From assembly GCA_001604435.1 (NCBI GenBank), contig LVBO01000420.1:1-6035 (forward strand): DNA of 6,035 nt, read 5' to 3'. Under the pieces are notes generated by a model that was given only the letters and a program-made list of their open reading frames with translations, was not told where the DNA came from and did not search any database. This DNA comes from Synergistales bacterium Syner_01 (GTDB lineage: Bacteria > Synergistota > Synergistia > Synergistales > Aminobacteriaceae). The position numbers were made by a program, and so were the translations under genes. Below, piece after piece: positions 1 to 4,751 of the stretch; the first letter of the stretch is position 1, and every line of letters starts with the position of its first letter.

Positions 1-563
1 GTGCCCTTTACCGGGTCGATATAGGGAGCGCAGGGAACGAGAAACGAAATGATCTCGGGCGCCGATTCTTTGCTCGCCTCTTCGGAGGGCGGAACGACGC
101 CGTCTTTTTTAAGGAACGGGGCGAGCGCATCCTCTCCACTGCGATCCGCCTTGAGATATGCCGTTGCTCGATACCCAAGACGGGAAGATATCTCTTCCCG
201 AAGACACTCTTCCAGTGTTTTCATATTGCCGCGCGGGTTTTCCAGCGCCTCTCTTACTTCCTCCGCCGTGAGGATTTCGCCCAAGAGGCGCTCCAGGGAA
301 GAAAGAACGGAGGGAGAAAGCAGTTTCCCGAAAGAGGCTTGGCGAGTGGAGAGCTCTTCGGTGAAGCGGAGAAAATCCTCCGCTCCCGCTTCGACGTTGA
401 TTTTTTGACTCTTTTCGTCATCGTCCGGTGAAAACGCTATGCCGGAGGCGAAAAGTCCCGCAGGTGACAGAATCTCGTAGAAAAAGATATTGGTCTTTTC
501 CGTTTTTGTTCTTCGTATCGAGAGGATGCACTTTAAAACGGTCAACTGTATGACAGGGTTCAC
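1..563 (-). CDS. hypothetical protein, N-terminal part (C-terminus beyond left edge)
   Basis: I do not recognise this protein. The 187 codons visible start at a GTG (563-561) preceded by AAAGGGAG with 7 nt spacing. The protein begins VNPVIQLTVLKCILSIRRTK, and the frame stays open to the window edge. It has a hydrophobic/basic N-terminal stretch, then a mostly helical, charged middle (for example LSSLERLLGEILTAEEVREA around residues 85-105). A more hydrophobic segment, IISFLVPCAPYIDPVKG, lies at the cut end, where a second domain may begin. There is no clear signal peptide, membrane segment or catalytic motif. An in-frame ATG at 602 is an alternative start, but it overlaps the probable -10 box and has poor Shine-Dalgarno spacing. 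A hairpin and a separate promoter suggest it is not part of the thi operon. That a gene is present is fairly sure; its function is unknown. Confidence 0.7.
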   Translation of the reverse strand, partial: MNPVIQLTVLKCILSIRRTKTEKTNIFFYEILSPAGLFASGIAFSPDDDEKSQKINVEAGAEDFLRFTEELSTRQASFGKLLSPSVLSSLERLLGEILTAEEVREALENPRGNMKTLEECLREEISSRLGYRATAYLKADRSGEDALAPFLKKDGVVPPSEEASKESAPEIISFLVPCAPYIDPVKG

Positions 564-600
564 AGGTTTTCTCCCTTTCGGTATTGATTCCGAGAATGGC

Positions 601-629
601 ATTATACGTTGTTTTCTCCGATCGCGAAA
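601..629 (-). promoter_or_regulatory. putative promoter of the hypothetical gene
   Basis: Read on the minus strand, a perfect TATAAT lies at 606-601. The -35 region about 17 bp upstream (TTTCGC, 629-624) matches the consensus poorly. Transcription would begin near 594, giving a leader of about 30 nt before the GTG at 563. It would exclude the in-frame ATG at 602. The call rests on the -10 box alone. Confidence 0.4.
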
Positions 630-661
630 GCCCCGCACGAGAAAAGGCTGAAAAAGGCTTT

Positions 662-706
662 CAAAGAATGCGGAGCGAGCCCGCCGCCGAGATGAACTCG
701 CTCCGC
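662..706 (-). terminator. probable terminator after thiW
   Basis: A perfect 10-bp inverted repeat (GCGGAGCGAG at 670-679, CTCGCTCCGC at 697-706) with a 17-nt loop lies just downstream of the thiW stop codon. On the minus strand the 3' arm is followed by ATTCTTTG, an interrupted T-rich tail. On the plus strand the hairpin is not followed by a T run, so it fits a minus-strand terminator. The long loop and broken T tract make it a moderate rather than a canonical intrinsic terminator. It may instead act as a 3' mRNA stabiliser. Confidence 0.5.
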
Positions 707-713
707 CGTATCG

Positions 714-1241
714 TTAACGCCCCCGGAGTACCTTGCGGAAAGGTGTTTTCTGAAAGACATGAAGGATACCCATTCCGAGAAGCGCTCCGGGAATGCTGCT
801 GACGAGGAAAGCGGTTTGCAGCGAAAGAAATCCGACGGGCTTCCCCATGGCGGGGCCGAGCAGAAGCGCCGAGAGCGCAGCCCCTATCGGACCGGTACCG
901 AGCGGTTCGGCAAGCGCGCTTATAGGCCGGGAGAAAAACTTGAAGGCCAGTCCCGCAGTGATCGCTCCGGGGATGCTTCCGGGAAACGCGAACAGGGTTC
1001 CCATTCCTGTCATATTTCGGATGACGCTTGTGATAAAGGCAACTCCCACAGCCCACCAAGGGCCGAGAAACGCCCCCGCGAGCACGTTGATCGTATGTTG
1101 AAAAGGGTAGCAGCGCGTCGGTCCCATGGGGAAATGCACGCCCGAAAGAAGAATGGCCGCCGCCACGAAAAGTCCTGCGAGGGTCAGTTTCTCGATCCTG
1201 CTTCTGTTCCCGGTTTTATCTGTCTGAAACCAGAAGCGCAT
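714..1241 (-). CDS. thiW: ThiW-family S component, predicted hydroxyethylthiazole uptake (ECF-type)
   Basis: This is a 175-residue integral membrane protein of the length usual for an ECF-transporter S component. It has about five or six hydrophobic segments. The diagnostic stretch is GPTRCYPFQHTINVLAG (residues 40-56), characteristic of ThiW, followed by FPGSIPGA (86-93). Known ThiW proteins lie under TPP riboswitches or beside thiazole kinase genes and are assigned to uptake of the thiazole half of thiamin. They bind the substrate and rely on a shared ECF ATPase/T-protein module, which is not in this window. The ATG at 1241 has AAGGTGG with 6 nt spacing. The reading frame begins 26 nt inside the end of thiY, implying translational coupling. 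It is the last gene of the operon and is followed by a hairpin. The family call is firm; the substrate is inferred from the family and the operon. Confidence 0.88.
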   Translation of the reverse strand: MRFWFQTDKTGNRSRIEKLTLAGLFVAAAILLSGVHFPMGPTRCYPFQHTINVLAGAFLGPWWAVGVAFITSVIRNMTGMGTLFAFPGSIPGAITAGLAFKFFSRPISALAEPLGTGPIGAALSALLLGPAMGKPVGFLSLQTAFLVSSIPGALLGMGILHVFQKTPFRKVLRGR

Positions 1242-2154
1242 TCAGATCCACCTTCTTCTCCATCATTCCGCAGGAGCGCGCGAATTCGGCAAACGTCTCC
1301 CACTGATCCAACGAAAGGGTTGTATCTGCCGCAAAAAAGGGCAGTGTTCGTTCAAATGCCGTTATCTCCATCTTTACGGGAGCTTCCGGAACCGCCCGGA
1401 AATAGAGTCCGAGGGCTTCCGATGGGCGCCTCGCCGTAAAGGCGAGCGCTTCGTCGATGGCGGCCAGAAACTTCAAGATGCTCTCTTTCTTTTCAAGGTA
1501 TGTCCGCTCTCCTGCAACGAAGACGAGTTCATCGTATGTCGGAATTCCGAAGTGGTCGATTTCGAAAAAATTCGACGCATACCCTTCCATCTCCAACAAC
1601 ACCGGTTCGTAGGTCTTGAACGGGCCCATCACCGCGTCGGCCGTTCCGGAGGTCAGCGATTGAAGTATGGAGAAGCCGACGTTCAGCAGTTTGTAGTTGC
1701 GAATCGCGTTCATCGATGCAAAAGCCTGAGCGAGGTGGTCCATCATCCCCGGAACAGTATAGCCGATGGTTTTCCCCTCGAGATCGGAGGGAATGCGGAT
1801 TCCGCTTGTTTCGAGAAAAAGGAGGGTTGTCAGCGGACTCCCTATCAGCTTTCCAACGGCCTTCAAAGGAATACCCTCGGACGCGGCGATAAGTATCTGC
1901 GGTTCATAAGAGAGCGCAATATCGGCATGACCGGCCGCCGCCAGTTTCAGCGGGTCCGCGCTGTCGGAAGGGCTTTGGATTTCGACGGAGAGGCCGCGTT
2001 TCTCGAAGAAGCCGGATTCAATCGCCGCGTAGATCGGCACATGGTCCACGTTCGGGAACCAGTCCAGCATCAGGACCAGCTTTTCCGTCCCCCTTGCGGC
2101 GGAGGTCGCCAAAAGAAGAAAAAAGAGCGCAATACAACAAATCCTGGTTCGCAT
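1216..2154 (-). CDS. thiY: ThiY-like periplasmic binding protein for a thiamin pyrimidine precursor
   Basis: This is a 312-residue secreted solute-binding protein of the NMT1/THI5 superfamily. A signal peptide is visible: MRTR, a hydrophobic core CCIALFFLLLATSA, and a probable cut near ARG/TEK. No lipobox is seen. The mature start LMLDWFPNVDHVPIYAAIE is the typical opening of ThiY-type proteins that bind hydroxymethylpyrimidine or formylaminopyrimidine. It is followed by GFFEKRGL and ADIALSYEPQ, standard for the fold. The start was set at the ATG at 2154 because AGGGAGGA (2168-2161) ends 6 nt before it. The ATG two codons upstream (2160) touches that site directly and is a poor fit. It delivers substrate to ThiX/ThiZ encoded just upstream. 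The exact ligand (hydroxymethylpyrimidine or its aminomethyl/formylamino relatives) cannot be told from sequence; related family members bind other compounds, but the TPP riboswitch strongly favours thiamin salvage. Confidence 0.88.
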   Translation of the reverse strand: MRTRICCIALFFLLLATSAARGTEKLVLMLDWFPNVDHVPIYAAIESGFFEKRGLSVEIQSPSDSADPLKLAAAGHADIALSYEPQILIAASEGIPLKAVGKLIGSPLTTLLFLETSGIRIPSDLEGKTIGYTVPGMMDHLAQAFASMNAIRNYKLLNVGFSILQSLTSGTADAVMGPFKTYEPVLLEMEGYASNFFEIDHFGIPTYDELVFVAGERTYLEKKESILKFLAAIDEALAFTARRPSEALGLYFRAVPEAPVKMEITAFERTLPFFAADTTLSLDQWETFAEFARSCGMMEKKVDLNALLVSDR

Positions 2155-2160
2155 ATACAT

Positions 2161-2168
2161 TCCTCCCT
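2161..2168 (-). promoter_or_regulatory. Shine-Dalgarno site deciding the thiY start
   Basis: AGGGAGGA on the minus strand lies 6 nt from the ATG at 2154 and 0 nt from the ATG at 2160. The spacing selects the downstream ATG, so the protein begins MRTRICC rather than MYMRTR. Confidence 0.7.
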
Positions 2169-2169
2169 G

Positions 2170-2934
2170 TTACTTATTTGTCTGAAACTCTTTCGTGTCT
2201 TGGGTCCAGCGGACACAGCGCGCTTCGAGACGGGAAACGCCGCTCCAGAGCAGAAGCCCGATACACGAGAGAAGTACGACGCACGCGAAGACCATGTCAA
2301 CCCGTAAACGGGCGTTGGCCTGCATCATCAAGTATCCCAACCCCTCCAGCGAGCCGACCCATTCTCCTATCACCGCGCCTATGGCGGCGACGGAGACCGC
2401 TACCCGCAGCCCGGCAAAAAAATACGGGAGTGCCCAGGGCCAGTAGAGAAAACGCAATGTCCTCCGAAAATCGGCTTCCATTACGAAAAAAAGCCTTCGA
2501 AACCCGGGGTCGCAGCTTTTAAATCCTTGCAACAGCGTCACCGTGACGGGGAAAAAAATGATGAGCGCCGCCATGACGACCTTGCTGGTCGTTCCGTAGC
2601 CGAACCAGACCACCAGGAGAGGCGCCACGGCGAAGACGGGAATCGCCTGCGAGGCTATCAACAGCGGGGAAAGGCCCCGTTCAAGATGAGGAGAAAAGAA
2701 CATCGCGATCGAGAGAGGAAGCGCTGCCGCAAGAGAAAAAAGAATCCCGAGGGCGATCTCGGATGTCGTGACCGCCGCGTGTTTCAGCAGCAAGGGCGCC
2801 TCCGTCAGCAGAAGAACCGCAATTCGCGATGGTGCGGGAAGAATAAAGCGAGGAATTTCCTGCAACCGGCAGAACGCTTCCCAGAGCAGTAGGAGCGAGA
2901 GCAGCGCCGCAGTTGGTAGGAAACGGCCGATCAT
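2170..2934 (-). CDS. thiX: ThiX-like ABC permease for a thiamin pyrimidine precursor
   Basis: This is a 254-residue inner-membrane permease of the SsuC/TauC/ThiX type (BPD_transp_1 fold). It has about six hydrophobic segments, near residues 6-22, 59-80, 88-110, 116-137, 178-193 and 213-232. The region YWPWALPYFFAGLRVAVSVA (around 164-183) followed by GEWVGSLEGLGYLMMQA (190-206) matches the cytoplasmic coupling loop of this family, which docks on the ATPase. It would form a homodimer channel with two ThiZ subunits, fed by ThiY. The start is the ATG at 2934, with AGGAGG 7 nt upstream; a TTG one codon earlier is possible but sits closer to that site. The ATG overlaps the thiZ stop in TGATG, so translation is probably coupled. 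The stop is 15 nt before thiY. The transporter type is firm; the substrate comes from context. Confidence 0.9.
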   Translation of the reverse strand: MIGRFLPTAALLSLLLLWEAFCRLQEIPRFILPAPSRIAVLLLTEAPLLLKHAAVTTSEIALGILFSLAAALPLSIAMFFSPHLERGLSPLLIASQAIPVFAVAPLLVVWFGYGTTSKVVMAALIIFFPVTVTLLQGFKSCDPGFRRLFFVMEADFRRTLRFLYWPWALPYFFAGLRVAVSVAAIGAVIGEWVGSLEGLGYLMMQANARLRVDMVFACVVLLSCIGLLLWSGVSRLEARCVRWTQDTKEFQTNK

Positions 2935-3665
2935 CAACGTCCCTCCTGAAGGGAGAGCAGAATTCGCTCCTTCAGGCGCAAGAGCGCTGTATTCGTAGGA
3001 TTTCGCGGCTTCTTACCTCCCGGAATGAACTCCTCGGTCACCGTCATCGGAGACCGGGAAAGAATGAGAATTCTGTCCGCTAGAAGAACAGCATCGTCGA
3101 CATCGTGCGTAACCATCAGGATCGTCTTATCGAAACGCGATTGCAGCAAAAGCAACGTTGTGCGGAGAGATTGGCGGGTAAGCGCGTCGACCGCGGAAAG
3201 AGGCTCGTCGAGAAGCGCCAGCTGCGCTTGGAAGAAGAGCGTCCGTGCAAGGGCGCACCGTTGCGCCATTCCCCCGGAAACTTGCCGTGGGTAGTGATTC
3301 TCGAACCCCGAGAGTTCCAGAGAGTTGAAGAGGGCTTTTGCTTCAGCGAAATCCTCCGAAGTCGGTTTTCTCTTCACCGAAACGGGCAGAAGGGCGTTGT
3401 GAATGAGTGAAAGCCAAGGAAGCAGCAAATCTTTTTGCGCCATGTATCCCGCTTTTCCCCGAAGGTTCGGGATCTCCTCGCCGAAAAGAAAAAGTCGTCC
3501 TCCGTCCGGAGGCACTGTCCCCATAAGCAGGTCGAAGAGCGTGCTTTTACCGCATCCCGAGGGGCCGACGAGGACTGTAAAGCTTTTTCGGGGCAGCTCA
3601 AGTGAAAAATTCGAGAGCACATTATGACCGTTGTAACTTTTGGAGAAATTGAGAATCTCAAGCAT
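2934..3665 (-). CDS. thiZ: ThiZ-like ABC ATPase for a thiamin pyrimidine precursor
   Basis: This 243-residue cytoplasmic nucleotide-binding subunit would power ThiX. All ABC motifs are present and intact: Walker A GPSGCGKST (residues 34-42), Q-loop YMAQ (Gln77), signature VSGGMAQR (129-136), Walker B LALLDEP (149-155, catalytic Glu154), D-loop SAVD, and H-loop His187 in VTHD. It resembles the nitrate/sulfonate/taurine/ThiZ ATPases in size and motifs. The start was taken at the ATG at 3665 (MLEILNFSKSYNG), the usual beginning of such proteins, with GGGAG 5 nt upstream. An upstream in-frame ATG at 3719 would add 18 residues encoded across the terminator hairpin and has no ribosome site, so it was rejected. 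As first gene of the operon it lies directly behind the TPP riboswitch and terminator. The stop overlaps the thiX start by one base. Its role in thiamin uptake is inferred from riboswitch and neighbours. Confidence 0.9.
   Translation of the reverse strand: MLEILNFSKSYNGHNVLSNFSLELPRKSFTVLVGPSGCGKSTLFDLLMGTVPPDGGRLFLFGEEIPNLRGKAGYMAQKDLLLPWLSLIHNALLPVSVKRKPTSEDFAEAKALFNSLELSGFENHYPRQVSGGMAQRCALARTLFFQAQLALLDEPLSAVDALTRQSLRTTLLLLQSRFDKTILMVTHDVDDAVLLADRILILSRSPMTVTEEFIPGGKKPRNPTNTALLRLKERILLSLQEGR
2942..2947 (-). promoter_or_regulatory. Shine-Dalgarno site of thiX inside thiZ
   Basis: A full AGGAGG on the minus strand lies in the last codons of thiZ, 7 nt before the ATG at 2934 and 4 nt before the alternative TTG at 2937. 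The spacing favours the ATG, which shares its A with the thiZ TGA stop. Confidence 0.75.
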
Positions 3666-3693
3666 AAAAAACTCCCGGCAAGGGATGCCGGGA
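3666..3693 (-). terminator. riboswitch-controlled intrinsic terminator, also sequestering the thiZ ribosome site
   Basis: Read on the minus strand, CTCCCGGCA (3693-3685), a 5-nt loop TCCCT and TGCCGGGAG (3679-3671) form a perfect 9-bp GC-rich hairpin. Five T residues (3670-3666) follow, directly before the thiZ ATG at 3665. The 3' arm ends in GGGAG, the only plausible thiZ Shine-Dalgarno. The hairpin should therefore stop transcription, and in any readthrough transcript would also hide the ribosome site. It sits 35 nt downstream of the TPP aptamer, as expected for its expression platform. Confidence 0.88.
3671..3675 (-). promoter_or_regulatory. thiZ Shine-Dalgarno embedded in terminator stem
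   Basis: GGGAG on the minus strand ends 5 nt before the thiZ ATG at 3665. All five bases lie in the 3' arm of the terminator hairpin, so the site is accessible only when that hairpin is open. Confidence 0.65.
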
Positions 3694-3728
3694 GCAGAAG
3701 CCGCAGTGTTTTCGTACATATACCGAAC

Positions 3729-3823
3729 GCACTCTTCCCTTCGCCGGCATGACCCGGATCAGGTTCCAGGGGTCGGGGCCGTAAGCCCCCTCTCAGCCGG
3801 TACATGCCGACTCCCCCAGTTGC
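3729..3823 (-). promoter_or_regulatory. TPP riboswitch (THI box) aptamer
   Basis: This is the thiamin pyrophosphate aptamer of the thi operon leader, on the minus strand. The conserved parts are in order: GGGGGAG (3817-3811), GGCTGAGAG (the CTGAGA box at 3796-3791), GAACCTGATCCGGGTCATGC around the ACCTGATC box (3764-3757), and GCCGGCGAAGGGAAG ending near 3734. GACCC and GGGTC flank the GAACCTGATCC box as the P4 stem. An optional extra hairpin (GGGGC, loop TTACG, GCCCC at 3789-3775) sits between the CTGAGA box and P4, a known variable element of this class. P1 can be drawn between GCAACT (3823-3818) and AGTGC (3733-3729) with one bulge. TPP binding is expected to favour the downstream terminator and switch off thiZXYW. 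The class is unmistakable; the exact outer boundaries are approximate. Confidence 0.96.
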
Positions 3824-3833
3824 TGTCCCGAAC

Positions 3834-3862
3834 AGAATACGCTTTTTCTCTTGCTTTGTCAA
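3834..3862 (-). promoter_or_regulatory. sigma70 promoter of the thi operon
   Basis: On the minus strand a perfect -35 TTGACA (3862-3857) is followed after exactly 17 bp by TATTCT (3839-3834), four of six matches to the -10 consensus. The start would be near 3827, just upstream of the TPP aptamer, so the whole aptamer is included in the leader. Control therefore probably happens mainly in the RNA rather than at initiation. Confidence 0.85.
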
Positions 3863-3866
3863 TTGA

Positions 3867-3895
3867 TTGAAATCTGCAAGGAAAAGGGAGATAAT
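3867..3895 (+). promoter_or_regulatory. sigma70 promoter of the alpha/beta hydrolase gene
   Basis: TTGAAA (3867-3872), a 17-bp spacer and GATAAT (3890-3895) make a near-consensus promoter on the plus strand. Transcription would start near 3902, leaving about 25 nt before the GTG at 3927. It runs back to back with the thi promoter: only positions 3863-3866 separate the two -35 hexamers. It also argues against the in-frame TTG at 3867 as a start codon, since that codon is part of the -35. Confidence 0.7.
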
Positions 3896-3926
3896 CGTAC
3901 GCAGGATCCGAAAGGGGGATTTTTTC

Positions 3927-4751
3927 GTGAATATTCGGTGCGAAAGCTGCCCGGGAAGTTTTGGGGACAGAGAGGTTTTGCTGCATTGTTTCGATGAGAA
4001 GACGAGGGCGGACGCCCCCTTGTTTTTGTTGCTGCACGGAGTCCACGGATGCGCGTCTTCGGTTGAAGGGAACAAGTACGGGTATCTGGCCCGCTTGATT
4101 GCGCAGAAGGGGTTCCCGGTATGCGCGGCGGAGTCCAGCAGACTTCGCCGGGATAGAGAAGTTTTCGGCGATGATCGCGCAGCATGGGCGGTGGCTTCTT
4201 TCCAGGGCAAAACGTTCGCGATGGAGGTCTACGACGCGTGCTCGGCCCTTGCGGCGGCGGGTGCTGAGTATCCGGGCCGGAGGATAGTGCTCTGGGGTTT
4301 TTCCCTCGGGGGGCTTTTATCGGTGCTTCTCGCCGGAGGAGAAACCGGACGATTCGTCCGTCAGACCAGCTTGGAACCTATTGCGTTTCCCGGCGTCGAC
4401 GCGCTCGTCATTTCCGGAAGCGGCGACCGGATCCGTGCCGAGGCCTCGGCCGGGCTCGCGCTTCCGATATTGAATACCCTTGGTTCCAGCGAAGTCATTC
4501 ACATGGCGGCATCAAAAGTATCGCTCGACTTCGCCCTTTTCTTCTACGGAGGGTGCGATGCAACGTTCGACGAGGAGTCGTCGAGGAGAATTCTTCGAAG
4601 TCTTCGGCTTGACGAAGAGAAAAAAGCGTTTCACATACTTCCCGGGGTTGATCATGCTTTTCGGACATTGAACGGGGCGCCCTCTTTTGAACCGCTGGAA
4701 CGGATGCTTGAAATCACCATGGCCACCCTGGGGCAGCGTCGAAGAACATGA
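3927..4751 (+). CDS. alpha/beta hydrolase, substrate unknown
   Basis: This is a 274-residue cytoplasmic alpha/beta-fold hydrolase with no signal peptide. Visible landmarks are LFLLLHGVHG near residue 32 (oxyanion-hole HG at 37-38), the nucleophile elbow GFSLGG (124-129, Ser126), an acidic candidate in FFYGGCDATFDEES (Asp211 or Asp215), and the catalytic His243 in GVDHAFR near the C-terminus. It is thus likely an esterase, thioesterase or peptidase-like enzyme; nothing in the sequence fixes the substrate. The GTG at 3927 was chosen for AAGGGGG with 8 nt spacing and because the predicted transcript begins near 3902. The open frame extends to a TTG at 3867 that cannot be used on that transcript. 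It is divergent from the TPP-controlled thi operon but lies outside riboswitch control. Its last 38 bp overlap the convergent peptidase gene. A link to thiamin metabolism is not shown. Confidence 0.85.
   Translation: MNIRCESCPGSFGDREVLLHCFDEKTRADAPLFLLLHGVHGCASSVEGNKYGYLARLIAQKGFPVCAAESSRLRRDREVFGDDRAAWAVASFQGKTFAMEVYDACSALAAAGAEYPGRRIVLWGFSLGGLLSVLLAGGETGRFVRQTSLEPIAFPGVDALVISGSGDRIRAEASAGLALPILNTLGSSEVIHMAASKVSLDFALFFYGGCDATFDEESSRRILRSLRLDEEKKAFHILPGVDHAFRTLNGAPSFEPLERMLEITMATLGQRRRT

Noticed and set aside
626..662. 7-bp inverted repeat GAAAGCC / GGCTTTC
   Set aside because: Its 23-nt spacer and short arms make it likely chance. It lies between a better hairpin and the -10 box and has no T tail.
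759..1439. Long plus-strand open frame (226 codons) opposite thiW and thiY
   Set aside because: The encoded protein is rich in Arg/Ser/Pro with no recognisable fold or good ribosome site. The minus-strand genes have clear family motifs and tight operon spacing, so this is a shadow.
1552..2307. Plus-strand open frame of 251 codons opposite thiY/thiX
   Set aside because: Low-complexity charged composition, no family motif, and it lies across the thiX-thiY junction. It is a shadow of real genes.
3666..3719. Upstream thiZ start at ATG 3719 (18 extra residues)
   Set aside because: No ribosome site precedes it, the extension spans the terminator hairpin, and ABC ATPases of this type begin near MLEILNFSKSY.
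3822..3834. Short CTGT/ACAG palindrome near the thi transcription start as a possible operator
   Set aside because: Four-base arms are too short to support a repressor site, and riboswitch control already explains regulation.
3867..3926. TTG start at 3867 for the hydrolase
   Set aside because: This TTG is part of the predicted -35 box and lies upstream of the probable transcription start. The GTG at 3927 has a good ribosome site.
3374..4210. Minus-strand open frame of 278 codons covering the riboswitch
   Set aside because: It would translate through the promoter, the TPP aptamer and the terminator. Its product is low-complexity and conflicts with thiZ and the hydrolase.
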